Notes under the pieces: generated by a model
Databases searched by the model: none
What the model was told of the DNA's origin: nothing
The model's input: the letters and a program-made list of their open reading frames with translations, nothing else
Position numbers and translations under genes: made by a program
Assembly: GCA_002421605.1 (NCBI GenBank)
Contig: DISJ01000016.1
Coordinates: 210,787 to 274,786, forward strand
Direction of reading: 5' to 3'
Length of the DNA stretch: 64,000 nucleotides
DNA from: Rhodobacteraceae bacterium UBA6213
GTDB taxonomy: Bacteria; Pseudomonadota; Alphaproteobacteria; Rhodobacterales; Rhodobacteraceae
Part shown: positions 51,174 to 60,086 of the stretch, in pieces
How positions within the stretch are numbered: position 1 is the stretch's first letter
Layout: every line of letters begins with the position of its first letter

Positions 51174-51905
51174 TTAACGCGAAAATGCGGCCACTGGCAG
51201 CGCGTCGCGCGCCTGCTGGCGCGCGACCTCGGGACCGCGCAACACTAATTGCAGCGCAAAGCCAAGCGACAGGCAATTGAACAGGTGCCACAGAAAATGC
51301 GTGCCCAAGGGCATAGTGGTGCAGACCGAAGCGTCCATCGTGCGCATACTGAGGGCCAGCACAAAGGCAAAGCTGGTGGCACTTGCAAGGTGCCACAGCG
51401 GGCGCCTTTTCCACCAGACACCGGCCAAAACCAGCGCCCCAGCAAGGATCGCCGGCAGATACTGCCCCGACCCGTTCAAGGTCTCAAGCGCGGGCAGAAG
51501 CTCGTTCGCTTGCGCGCCATCCTCGCCATTGGCGATAAAGATCAGCACCAGCACCGCCCCGGCTCCTAGTGCCGTCGCATGGCGCCCCACCAGTTGCAAA
51601 TCCAGCAGCCGTCTGGCCGCAACAAATGCGTAAAGCGCCATAAAGCTCCAGATCGGCAGGGTATCGGCAAGCTCGGCCCAGCGTTGGGCGACGGTATGAA
51701 AAACAAAGGAACCCACGCCGATCAACGCGGCCAGCGCCAGCAATGCCCAGATCAGCAGGCTTTTCTCGCCAAGCCGCCGCGCGGTCAGGATGCCCCAGCC
51801 GACCGGCACTATCACGGCAAAATTGGTCAGTGCATTGACAGGTTCGGCCCAGAAGGCCGCGGATGTGCGCTCGCAATAAATGTCAACTGCCGCGAACCAA
51901 TCCAT
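51174..51905 (-). CDS. ceramidase-domain membrane protein
   Basis: A 243-residue protein with about seven membrane helices. Alkaline-ceramidase (CREST superfamily) signatures: DIYCERTSAAFWAEPVNALTNFAVI near the N-terminus, GVGSFVFHTVAQRWAELADTLPIWSFM with the metal-binding His and Asp, and GTHFLWHLFNCLS with the terminal H-x3-H pair. Members are zinc-dependent intramembrane amidases. The start MDWFAAVD at 51905 is 16 bp after the hom stop. A bacterial substrate (ceramide, N-acyl amino lipid or other) is not known. Confidence 0.88.
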   Translation of the reverse strand: MDWFAAVDIYCERTSAAFWAEPVNALTNFAVIVPVGWGILTARRLGEKSLLIWALLALAALIGVGSFVFHTVAQRWAELADTLPIWSFMALYAFVAARRLLDLQLVGRHATALGAGAVLVLIFIANGEDGAQANELLPALETLNGSGQYLPAILAGALVLAGVWWKRRPLWHLASATSFAFVLALSMRTMDASVCTTMPLGTHFLWHLFNCLSLGFALQLVLRGPEVARQQARDALPVAAFSR

Positions 51906-51921
51906 ATGCCCTGCCTCTCGC

Positions 51922-53220
51922 TCAGACTGCTTCAATCCGTAGCGCCACAGGCTCGGCCATCACCACACCCGTGGCGGGCAGGCGCGCAAAAGCATGTGCC
52001 ACCGCGTCACCCGTGGTCTTGTGCGTAACAACCAAGACCGGCGCCAGCGCCTCGGGGTGGTCATACTGGCGCATCCGCGAAATCGAGATGCCAGCATCGC
52101 CCAGCACGGTGGCCACCTTGGCCAGTGCGCCCGGTTTGTCGAGCAATTCCAGCCGTAGATAGTAAGGCGCAGGCGAGGCAGCGCGGGCCGCAATCGGCAC
52201 AGTCAGCTGCATGGCAGGGCGCCCAAAGGTGGCCAGCCGAATCCCGCGCGCAATATCGGCCACATCGGCCATGATGGCGCTTGCGGTCGGGCCTTGCCCG
52301 GCACCCGCGCCACGCAGCACGATCTGCCCCACCGCGTCGCCTTCCAGCACCACCATATTGGTGCCGCCCTGCAACTGCCCCAAGGGCGATGCGGCGGGCA
52401 CAAGGCAGGGGGTCATGCGCTGTTCCAGCCCGCGCCCGGTCATCTGTGCGACGCCCAGCAGCTTGATCTTATAGCCCATGTCGCCCGCGCGGCGGATATC
52501 GTCGATGGAAACGCGCCCGATCCCCTCAAGCTCGACCGCGTCAAAACTGACCCGGGTGCCAAAGGCGATCGAGGCCAGCAAGGCCAGCTTGTGCCCGGCG
52601 TCAATGCCGCCCACGTCTAGATTCGGGTCGGCCTCCAGATAGCCCAGTTGCCGCGCCTCTTCAAAGACCGTGTCATAGGGCAACCCGGCACTGTCCATCC
52701 GCGTCAGGATATAGTTGCAGGTGCCGTTCATCACGCCCATCACCCGGGTAATGGCATTGCCCGCCAAGCCCTCGGTCAGCGCCTTGATGACCGGAATCCC
52801 GCCCGCGACCGCCGCCTCAAAGCGGATCACCCGGCCTGCGGCCTCGGCGGCCTCGGCCAATTCCTGACCGTGGTGCGCCAGAAGCGCCTTGTTGGCGGTA
52901 ACCACATCTTTGCCCGCCGCAATCGCCGCAATCGTGGCATCGCGCGCAGCACCTTCGTGCCCGCCCATCACCTCGATGAACACGTCGATATCGTCACGTT
53001 TGGCAAGGGCGACCGGGTCATCCTCCCAAGCATAGCCTGACAGGTCGGCATCGCGGTTCTTGCTGCGGTCGCGCGCCGAAACCGCGACAATTTCGATTGC
53101 CCGCCCGGTGCGCGCGGTCAACAGATCTGCGTGACTCTGCACGATCTTGACGACGCCGATACCAACGGTGCCAAGTCCGGCAATCCCAAGGCGTAGGGTA
53201 GGGGCGGGGGATGCGGGCAT
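51922..53220 (-). CDS. hom: homoserine dehydrogenase
   Basis: A 432-residue enzyme of threonine/methionine synthesis: aspartate-semialdehyde plus NAD(P)H gives homoserine. N-terminal Rossmann GIAGLGTVGIGVV, the VVTANKALLAHHG motif, catalytic domain FEAAVAGGIPVIKALTEGLAGN and GGIDAGHKLALLASIAFG, and a C-terminal ACT domain (LLDKPGALAKVATVLGDAGISISRM) for feedback by threonine. The ATG at 53220 has GGAG eight bases upstream. Confidence 0.97.
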   Translation of the reverse strand: MPASPAPTLRLGIAGLGTVGIGVVKIVQSHADLLTARTGRAIEIVAVSARDRSKNRDADLSGYAWEDDPVALAKRDDIDVFIEVMGGHEGAARDATIAAIAAGKDVVTANKALLAHHGQELAEAAEAAGRVIRFEAAVAGGIPVIKALTEGLAGNAITRVMGVMNGTCNYILTRMDSAGLPYDTVFEEARQLGYLEADPNLDVGGIDAGHKLALLASIAFGTRVSFDAVELEGIGRVSIDDIRRAGDMGYKIKLLGVAQMTGRGLEQRMTPCLVPAASPLGQLQGGTNMVVLEGDAVGQIVLRGAGAGQGPTASAIMADVADIARGIRLATFGRPAMQLTVPIAARAASPAPYYLRLELLDKPGALAKVATVLGDAGISISRMRQYDHPEALAPVLVVTHKTTGDAVAHAFARLPATGVVMAEPVALRIEAV

Positions 53221-53303
53221 GACGAAACTCCATTCGGGCAAAATTCGGGTAAACTGTCGGTTTTCCTTAGCGGCTTCGCCCGTGGCTTGCAACGCAAGCC
53301 ACC

Positions 53304-53513
53304 CTACTGGGCCCGCAACTCTGCCGCGCGTGCCGCAAGTGCCGCGGCGCGTGCGTCAAGCCCGCTGGTGGGGCGGCGCTGTGGCCATGGCACCGACAGA
53401 ATCTGCTCAAGCGGCAGCAGCGCAGGATAGGCCCGCGTCGATGCCGTTTGGCCCCCGCCACAACCGGCCAGGCCAAGCGCAAACATAACGATCAGGGCGG
53501 CGCGGATGGGCAT
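53304..53513 (-). CDS. small lipoprotein
   Basis: A 69-residue protein beginning MPIRAALIVMFALGLAGCGGG: a lipoprotein signal with lipobox LAGC at about residues 15-18, then ASTRAYPALLPLEQILS and a Pro/Ala/Arg-rich tail (RAAALAARAAELRAQ). No domain is recognised. The 83-bp gap to hom and the same orientation allow co-transcription. The frame extends 16 codons further upstream but the lipobox places the start here. It overlaps no other convincing gene. Confidence 0.7.
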   Translation of the reverse strand: MPIRAALIVMFALGLAGCGGGQTASTRAYPALLPLEQILSVPWPQRRPTSGLDARAAALAARAAELRAQ

Positions 53514-53576
53514 GCCAAAGCCTATCCTGCCCAACCCCCCGGCCGCAAGCCCCGACACCACGTGAGGGGTTTGATA

Positions 53577-53592
53577 CTGAACGATCGTTCAG
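53577..53592. promoter_or_regulatory. TetR-type palindromic operator
   Basis: Perfect 16-bp palindrome CTGAACGATCGTTCAG, 14 bp before the TetR gene at 53606. The GAACGATCGTTC core is the form typical of TetR/AcrR self-operators. Overlap with the promoter region implies autoregulation; the divergent small lipoprotein gene could also be controlled. Confidence 0.75.
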
Positions 53593-53605
53593 ATAAGCTC
53601 GACCC

Positions 53606-54193
53606 ATGGCGCGCAAAAGCGGTTCACATTCTGAGATCACTGGCCCCCGGATCCGCACCGAGGCACGGCGGCTTTTTGCGCGGCACGGCTTTGCCGCGGT
53701 GTCGATGCGCCAGATCGCGGCGGCGGTTGGATTGCAGGCGGGTGCGCTTTACCTTTACACGCCAGATAAGGAATCGCTGCTGTTCGACCTGCTCAAAGGC
53801 CATATGGACGAACTTCTGGCGGCATGGGCCGAGGTGCCCGCAGCCGCTTCACCGCCAGAGCAGCTTGAGGCTTTCGTGCGCTTTCACATCCGCTTCAACC
53901 TCGAACGCGCCGAGGCGGTGTTTTTATCTTACATGGAACTGCGCAATCTTGGCCCCGACAATTTCGCCGCGATCGAGGCGCTGCGCCGTGCTTATGAGAA
54001 CGAACTGGAATCGATCCTGCGCGCGGGTCAGGCCGAGGGCTGTTTTGCGCTGCCCGACACCAAGCTCGCAACGCTGGCGATCATTGCCATGCTGACCGGT
54101 GTGAACACATGGTTCCGCGAGGGCGGCCGGTTCAGCCGCGCTGCGGTTGAACAGATCTACTGGGATATGGTGCGCAAGGCCGTGGCGGCCTGA
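53606..54193 (+). CDS. TetR/AcrR-family transcriptional regulator
   Basis: A 195-residue regulator: HTH region GPRIRTEARRLFARHGFAAVSMRQIAAAVGLQAGALYLYTPDKESLLFDLLKGHMDELL, followed by a helical ligand domain (FVRFHIRFNLERAEAVFLSYMELRNL...MLTGVNTWFREGGRFSRAAVEQIYWDMV) resembling regulators of acyl-CoA metabolism. A perfect palindrome lies in its promoter. Effector unknown. Downstream pirin is convergent, so regulation of pirin is not implied. Confidence 0.92.
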   Translation: MARKSGSHSEITGPRIRTEARRLFARHGFAAVSMRQIAAAVGLQAGALYLYTPDKESLLFDLLKGHMDELLAAWAEVPAAASPPEQLEAFVRFHIRFNLERAEAVFLSYMELRNLGPDNFAAIEALRRAYENELESILRAGQAEGCFALPDTKLATLAIIAMLTGVNTWFREGGRFSRAAVEQIYWDMVRKAVAA

Positions 54194-54257
54194 GCAGGCG
54201 CGCCAACACCCTTTGCGGACGCTAAAAACAGGGGGGCAACCCGCCCGCCGGCGCGTG

Positions 54258-55169
54258 TCAATGCGCAGGCGCGATAAAGCTGCCGTTGCGCAAATCGCTC
54301 ATCGCCTGCGCAATCTCGGCGCGGGTGTTCATCACGATTGGGCCGTGCCATGCGACCGGCTCTTCGATCGGCGCACCCGAGATCAGCAAAAACCGCAAGC
54401 CGCGTTCGCCCGCCTGCACCACCACCTCGTCGCCCGCGCCAAAGCGCACCAGCGTACGGTTGCCTGAAAGGTCGCGGATGTTGACCTCTTGCCCCAACAT
54501 CTCTTTTTCCAAAAGCACACCTTCCGGGCGGCTGGCATCGGCAAAAAACCCTTCGCCTTCGAACACATAGGCAAAAGCGCGCCGGTGAGTGTCGAGCTTG
54601 AAGCGCTTTTTCAGCCCGGCGGGCACGAAGATATCAAGGTATTGCGGGTCGGCGGCGATGCCATCGACCGGGCCGCGCTTGCCCCAAAAGCTGCCAACGA
54701 TCACTTTGACGCGGGTGCCGTCATCGTCGATCACCTCGGGAATATCGGCGCCCTTCACATCTTGATAGCGCGGTTGGGTCATCTTTAGCGCCGAGGGCAG
54801 GTTCGCCCAAAGCTGAAAGCCGTGCATCTGCCCCTTGGCGTTGCCGGTGGGCATTTCCTGATGCAGAATCCCGCGCCCGGCGGTCATCCACTGCACATCA
54901 CCCGCACCTAGGTTGCCCGAGTTGCCAAGGCTGTCACAGTGCGCCACGGTGCCGGCAAGAACATAGGTGATGGTCTCGATGCCGCGGTGCGGATGCCAGG
55001 GAAAACCGGCCTGATAATCCGAAGGCCGCTCGCCGCGAAAATCGTCGAACAGCAAGAACGGGTCGAGTTCGGTTGGATCGTTAAATCCGAAAGCGCGGTG
55101 CAGATGCACCCCTGCGCCTTCGACTGTTGGCTTGGCGTGGCGGTTTTCGAGCACTGGGCGGATCGACAT
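54258..55169 (-). CDS. pirin-family protein
   Basis: A 303-residue bicupin. The N-terminal cupin shows the pirin metal site in DPFLLFDDFRGERPSDYQAGFPWHPHRGIETITYVLAG (H-x-H) and DVQWMTAGRGILHQEM; the C-terminal cupin starts TRVKVIVGSFWGKRGPVDG. Bacterial pirins can be quercetinases or modulate metabolic enzymes. Strong AAGGAGG precedes the ATG at 55169. Convergent with the TetR gene. Confidence 0.93.
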   Translation of the reverse strand: MSIRPVLENRHAKPTVEGAGVHLHRAFGFNDPTELDPFLLFDDFRGERPSDYQAGFPWHPHRGIETITYVLAGTVAHCDSLGNSGNLGAGDVQWMTAGRGILHQEMPTGNAKGQMHGFQLWANLPSALKMTQPRYQDVKGADIPEVIDDDGTRVKVIVGSFWGKRGPVDGIAADPQYLDIFVPAGLKKRFKLDTHRRAFAYVFEGEGFFADASRPEGVLLEKEMLGQEVNIRDLSGNRTLVRFGAGDEVVVQAGERGLRFLLISGAPIEEPVAWHGPIVMNTRAEIAQAMSDLRNGSFIAPAH

Positions 55170-55277
55170 GAGCGGCCTCCTTGCGGCGTTATGCCTACCA
55201 GATAGGCGCACAGGCCGACTGCGCACAGGCAGCAGGGGTCACAGTTACTGTGCCAGAATGCACAATCCGGGCGAAAC

Positions 55278-55844
55278 TCAGTCTTCCCAGACGATGCGCG
55301 GCCCGCGGGGGCGGGTGACGATAAAGTTCTGGTGCGACCCCGCGCCAAGGCCAATGCCGAACAACGGGTTATATCGCATCGAGGTTTCTACCACGATTGC
55401 GGTGTCACCCACCGGCATGGTCGGAATCCGGTCTGCCTCAAGCGCGATCGAGGCGTTGGTGTGGGGCGGCATGTCACGCGTGGCGTAGGACCACTCTTCT
55501 TGAAACTTCTTCAGATCGTCGTCCCAATAGATCGAGGTGACGCGAATCCAGCTGTCTTCTTCTGCGTTCGTCACAAAGTCGAACAGCTTGTTCAGCCCCT
55601 CTATATAGGCCGCATTAACCGGTGACTTTTCGCGCGAAATCGCGTCGGCCACCGTAAAGGCGCCCTTCATGTTGGCGGTTTTTACGCGGAAGGCATCGGT
55701 GAACTGATACGCCATGGCATACCACGACACCAGCATCAGCGCCGCCAATGCGCCTTCAATGGCGGTGGCACCGGAACAGTCGTCGCGCCAATAGGCGAGA
55801 ACACGGCGGAGGTGGTGGCGAATACGCATCGGTCCCTCACTCAT
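55278..55844 (-). CDS. TadE-like pilus-assembly protein
   Basis: A 188-residue protein with a short basic start and one hydrophobic segment preceded by CSGATAIEGALAALMLVSWYAMAYQF, the pseudopilin-like signature of TadE/TadF (Glu after the cleavage region). The rest is an extracellular domain without known motifs. The start may be at 55844 (ATGA overlap with the upstream gene) or at 55829 (GAGGG just before it). It belongs to a three-gene Tad-type cluster with the next two genes. Confidence 0.78.
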   Translation of the reverse strand: MSEGPMRIRHHLRRVLAYWRDDCSGATAIEGALAALMLVSWYAMAYQFTDAFRVKTANMKGAFTVADAISREKSPVNAAYIEGLNKLFDFVTNAEEDSWIRVTSIYWDDDLKKFQEEWSYATRDMPPHTNASIALEADRIPTMPVGDTAIVVETSMRYNPLFGIGLGAGSHQNFIVTRPRGPRIVWED

Positions 55845-56392
55845 CGCGGTTCGTTGACGAAAGCTGTGACGACAACCAGCGACACTGCGCCGGTCGGGTC
55901 TTTTGCCATCTGCGCGCCGACGCCTGCGCCCGGCATCATCGGGTCAACCTTCAGGCAGACGCGCATCAGCATGAGTTGGTCGGAAACCCCGCGCTGGAGC
56001 AGTGATTCCGGTTGTTCTTCTTCGGTGCGATCAACGCAGGCAACGGCTGTACCCGCAAGTTCCGTGGTCCAGGTGGTCTTGTCGATCTCGAACACTTCGA
56101 TCTTCAGATCATCCATGCAGGTCGGCACAATCGCCAGACGGTTGCAGATCGACCGCTTCAGCGTGGTGTGATCGGGCAATGGCTCGATCCCAAGTTTGAG
56201 AATGCGCGCCGTATCATCGACCGCGCGATCCAGAAGCGATTGGCGGATCGACAGCGTCGAAAGCTCGATCGACGAGGTGAAGACTATCAGAAAGAACGGG
56301 ATGAACAGCACCGTTGGTATCGTAACGCTGCCTTCTTCGCGGCGCAGGAAGCGCCGCGGCCAGGCCATGAAGTGGGCGATTTTGCTACGCAT
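55841..56392 (-). CDS. TadE-like pilus-assembly protein (second)
   Basis: A 183-residue protein: basic N-terminus (FMAWPRRFLRREEGSVTIPTVLFIPFFLIVFTSSIELSTLSIRQ) with the EEG-type pseudopilin junction and one membrane helix, then a predicted extracellular domain containing four Cys (CNRL, TCMDD, ACVD, VCLK) that may form disulfides. It shares its ends with the flanking genes (one-base and ATGA overlaps), so translation is coupled. Two TadE-like proteins beside a VWA TadG is a frequent Rhodobacterales arrangement. Confidence 0.78.
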   Translation of the reverse strand: MRSKIAHFMAWPRRFLRREEGSVTIPTVLFIPFFLIVFTSSIELSTLSIRQSLLDRAVDDTARILKLGIEPLPDHTTLKRSICNRLAIVPTCMDDLKIEVFEIDKTTWTTELAGTAVACVDRTEEEQPESLLQRGVSDQLMLMRVCLKVDPMMPGAGVGAQMAKDPTGAVSLVVVTAFVNEPR

Positions 56393-58053
56393 CAGTTTGT
56401 CAGCCGCAAGGAGTTGATTGCAGACGCGATACCGGCGAAGGCGGTATCAAGCTCGGATGCCGTCACGCTCCAGAAATAGGCCGGGGCGGTCGCGCAGTTG
56501 CGCAGCACCGTCTGACCTGCTGAGGGCGCATCCACCGCCAGCGTAAAGATGACTATGTTGCGGTCGCGGTTCTTGGCTGCCGCGCAGATTGCCGCAAGGT
56601 TGGTATCTTTGTCGCCAAACTCCGACTGTTCCGCCATCTGGTTATATAGCGACGAGGCGTTGTTGTAAGGTTCGCCGAGGAACGTTTTCAATGCATATTG
56701 CAGCGTGTATTTCTTATTTGCCCACAGCGTTTCATAGGTGATCGGGTATTTGGTGCCCGAAACCTTGTTTTCTGCGTACCACGTGCCATCGCTGATGCGG
56801 TAATACGGCGACGAGCGCGATGGGTCGTAGTAATAGAGGGTGGTGGTCGACATGTCGGTGGCCGAACGTGTCGAAACCAGACCGGTCGGTCCGCTGCGGT
56901 ATTCGGGTTTTGTCGAGAAGGTCCGGGTGTTTTGCCCGTCGGTCATCAGCAACATCACCTTCATGGTGTTCTGATCTGTGTATGCGAATGGGCGACCGGC
57001 CATGTCGTTGCTGATCACATTGCTTGCGGCCAGCGACGTGACGACCGGTTGCGCCGCCGGGTCCAAAAGCGCCAGCCCCCATTTCGCGCCCATGTCGATG
57101 GCAGTGTCGCCACCAGCGGTCAGCGAATTGATCTTGGTGTTCAGTACGGATTGGCTGTTGGCAAAGGGCAACACCGCCGCCATGCTGTTTTCAGGGCAGT
57201 TGATGATGGCGTTCGACGAACTCCAGTAGGTCTGAGTCGAAAAACCCCATTGACGATAGTCAAAGGCGTCACCGTACATCGAACGCTGCAACGCCTGCGT
57301 CGGCGAGACTGCAGGGCTTGCGAAATCGGATGCCGAAAAGAAGTCCACGCAGGTGTTTTGCGTATGATCGGTCGATAGGTTGAAGCGCGCGGCAAGGGTG
57401 CTGCCCAACACGACCTGCTGGTTATAGGGCACAATCGAAATGCCAAGCCGCCCAGCGGGCGCACCTGCAGGCTGCACGTTCTTGAACATCGTATCGACGA
57501 ACTGCACGGCCGCAGTGCGCAGCAGCGAAATCCGTGTGCCCTTGTAGGAGCCGTTGACATAGACCTTGTCGTTCATCGAGCCCGAGATATCGAGCACCAT
57601 CGAAATTTCGACTTTGCCGATTGACTCGATGGCGCGCGATTGTGCGTTGGCGGTCATTTCATTCAGACCGGCAAGCTGTGCAAGGAATGTCGGATATGTA
57701 TTGCTAACGTCGATCGAAACCTTGCGCCATTCGCCGAATTCACCCTGTTCGACGATCGGCGTGATCTCCAACCCGCCAAGCCCGGATTTGGCGAAATAGT
57801 CGCGCGCCACTTCCGACGGGGTCAGTGACTGGCTCAGGTCCGCCGCGGCCAGTGCCGCGCGGTCCGAAACGCCCTGAATCAACACGCGTCGCTCTTCATT
57901 GCGCATGATCTCAATGGCAACCCCGCTGACGACCAGCATGCCTACGAACAGATAGAGCGCGAAAACGATTAGCGAACCCTCTTCAGAGTTCCTGAACCGA
58001 CGCAAAAATGATGCCGTGCGTCGCGCCGTCGCTGACAAGATCAAACGTTGCAT
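56392..58053 (-). CDS. TadG-like VWA-domain pilus-assembly protein
   Basis: A 553-residue protein. One N-terminal membrane helix after a NSEEGSLIVFALYLFVGMLVVSGVAIEI pseudopilin-like junction, followed by a large extracellular part with a von Willebrand A domain whose MIDAS motif is LDISGSM, continuing to DTAIDMGAKWGL and VMLLMTDGQNT. This is the Tad minor pilin/adhesin TadG layout. Start taken at 58053 with AGAGG upstream rather than an alternate GTG three bases earlier. No TadA/B/C, pilin or secretin gene is nearby. Confidence 0.85.
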   Translation of the reverse strand: MQRLILSATARRTASFLRRFRNSEEGSLIVFALYLFVGMLVVSGVAIEIMRNEERRVLIQGVSDRAALAAADLSQSLTPSEVARDYFAKSGLGGLEITPIVEQGEFGEWRKVSIDVSNTYPTFLAQLAGLNEMTANAQSRAIESIGKVEISMVLDISGSMNDKVYVNGSYKGTRISLLRTAAVQFVDTMFKNVQPAGAPAGRLGISIVPYNQQVVLGSTLAARFNLSTDHTQNTCVDFFSASDFASPAVSPTQALQRSMYGDAFDYRQWGFSTQTYWSSSNAIINCPENSMAAVLPFANSQSVLNTKINSLTAGGDTAIDMGAKWGLALLDPAAQPVVTSLAASNVISNDMAGRPFAYTDQNTMKVMLLMTDGQNTRTFSTKPEYRSGPTGLVSTRSATDMSTTTLYYYDPSRSSPYYRISDGTWYAENKVSGTKYPITYETLWANKKYTLQYALKTFLGEPYNNASSLYNQMAEQSEFGDKDTNLAAICAAAKNRDRNIVIFTLAVDAPSAGQTVLRNCATAPAYFWSVTASELDTAFAGIASAINSLRLTN

Positions 58054-58440
58054 CACATACCTCTACACTTGTTCCGCAGCATCAAAGTCGCGGTTTTCTC
58101 GAACCGGGACGGACTTCATCACAAAGAATAAATCTCATCACGGCGGCGGAATTGAGGCAGCCATCGGGGCAAGCTGGTGGAATTGTGCGCGTCGTGCCTA
58201 CGGTGCGCCGCGCAGCAAGGGTTTGTTTCCCCCATCATGGGTATTCGCCAGATTCTCGCCGCAATTCGTTAACGCCTTGGTGTCAAATTGCGCGTAGTTC
58301 ACGTCGAACTGGTCGTTTGCAGGGTGTGATTCGCGCAAATCTACAATGGCGGCGCGGCAGGTTTGCACCTAGGCTCGGGCCGGGCGGCGGATGCCATGGA
58401 ATAGGGCCGATTGCCGCAGCGCACACGCAGGGGAGCAACC
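58054..58440. other. intergenic region between tadG-like gene and gdhA
   Basis: About 390 bp of divergent promoter region. I find no gene, tRNA or clear hairpin. Small frames on either strand have no domain. It presumably contains the promoters of the tad-like operon and of glutamate dehydrogenase. Confidence 0.5.
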
Positions 58441-59871
58441 ATGCTGCAAAAGACCGAACCGAGCTTTCGTGAATCCGTTGACATCATGTTCGACCGCGCA
58501 GTCGCGGTTATGGATCTCAAGCCAGGGCTGATAAAAAAGATCAAGGTCTGCAACTCAACCTATACCGTGCGATTCGGTGTGCGCCTGCGCGGCAAGATCG
58601 AAACCTTCACCGGCTACCGCTCGGTGCATTCGGAACATATGGAACCGGTCAAGGGCGGCATCCGCTATGCGCTATCGGTGCATCAGGACGAGGTCGAGGC
58701 GCTGGCCGCGCTGATGACCTACAAATGCGCGCTGGTCGAGGCACCCTTTGGCGGATCGAAAGGTGGGCTTTGCATTGACCCGCGCGCTTGGGACGAACCC
58801 GAACTGGAACAGATCACCCGCCGTTTTGCCTACGAGCTTATCAAGCGCGACCTGATCAACCCGGCACAAAACGTGCCCGCCCCCGACATGGGCACGGGCG
58901 AACGGGAAATGGCGTGGATTGTCGATCAATACTCGCGCATGAACACCACCGACATCAACGCCCGCGCTTGCGTCACTGGCAAGCCGCTGAACTCGGGCGG
59001 CATCCACGGGCGCATCGAGGCGACCGGGCGGGGCGTGCAATATGCGCTGCGCGAATTCTTCCGCCACCCCGAAGACGTGGCCGAGGCGAAACTGAGCGGC
59101 AGCTTGCAGGGCAAACGCGTTGTGGTGCAGGGGCTAGGCAACGTTGGCAGCCACGCCGCGCGGTTCCTTGCCACCGAGGACGGTGCGCGGATTGTCGGCG
59201 TGATCGAACGCGACGGCGGGCTCTGGAACGACAAGGGCCTTGATATCGAAGCCGTGCTCGACTGGATGAAAGAGCACGACGGCATCAAAGATTGCCCCGA
59301 GGGCCGCTATGTCGCCGATGGCGCTAGCCTGCTCGAGGCGGAGTGCGACATTCTCATTCCGGCGGCGATGGAAGGTGTGATCCACCTTGGCAACGCAGCG
59401 CGCGTGCAAGCGCCACTGATCGTCGAGGCTGCAAACGGCCCGATCACCTCGGGCGGCGACGAGATCTTGCGCCAAAAGGGCGCTGTCATCATTCCCGACA
59501 TGTATGCCAACGCGGGCGGGGTGACGGTGTCCTATTTCGAATGGGTCAAGAACCTCAGCCACATCCGATTCGGGCGCATGCAGCGGCGCGCCGAAGAGGC
59601 GCGCACCAAGGCACTGGTTGACGAGCTTGAACGGCTTTCCGCCGACAAGGGCCTTGGCTGGACCCTGTCGCCGGACTTCAAGGGCAAATACCTCACCGGG
59701 TCGGACGAACTGGAACTGGTGCGCTCGGGCCTCGATGACACGATGCGCACCGCCTACCAGTCGATGCGCGAGGTTTGGCGTTCGCGCCCCGAAGTAACAG
59801 ACTTGCGCATGGCCGCCTATGTCGTGGCGATTGACCGCGTGGCGCAAAGCTACCGCTCGAAAGGGCTTTAG
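58441..59871 (+). CDS. Glu/Leu/Phe/Val-family dehydrogenase (glutamate dehydrogenase)
   Basis: A 476-residue dehydrogenase. Catalytic region EALAALMTYKCALVEAPFGGSKGGL with the nucleophilic-pocket Lys, the DMGTGEREMAWIVDQYSRM stretch, and Rossmann VVVQGLGNVGSHAARFLATEDGARIVGVIERDGG. The family performs NAD(P)-linked deamination of glutamate; sequence length and the GGRGVQYAL region fit glutamate rather than leucine, but this is not certain. GGGGAG precedes the ATG at 58441. It stands alone ahead of dnaG. Confidence 0.93.
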   Translation: MLQKTEPSFRESVDIMFDRAVAVMDLKPGLIKKIKVCNSTYTVRFGVRLRGKIETFTGYRSVHSEHMEPVKGGIRYALSVHQDEVEALAALMTYKCALVEAPFGGSKGGLCIDPRAWDEPELEQITRRFAYELIKRDLINPAQNVPAPDMGTGEREMAWIVDQYSRMNTTDINARACVTGKPLNSGGIHGRIEATGRGVQYALREFFRHPEDVAEAKLSGSLQGKRVVVQGLGNVGSHAARFLATEDGARIVGVIERDGGLWNDKGLDIEAVLDWMKEHDGIKDCPEGRYVADGASLLEAECDILIPAAMEGVIHLGNAARVQAPLIVEAANGPITSGGDEILRQKGAVIIPDMYANAGGVTVSYFEWVKNLSHIRFGRMQRRAEEARTKALVDELERLSADKGLGWTLSPDFKGKYLTGSDELELVRSGLDDTMRTAYQSMREVWRSRPEVTDLRMAAYVVAIDRVAQSYRSKGL

Positions 59872-60086
59872 GCTTAGCGCGCGCCTGCGCGATCACTGAC
59901 GCAATGCCTTCGCGCCGAATCCCGGGTTTGATGCGGCGCGGAGGGCAAGATGCGCTATTCCAGCTGTACTGTTGGCCGAAAGGCTGCGTGGCGGCACATG
60001 CGATCAATGATCTTATGGGGGCGATGCACGCGCCTGAGGCCCGCTGAGCGCTGGACTTGGCCGCGCCCGCGCCCAATATAGGCAGC

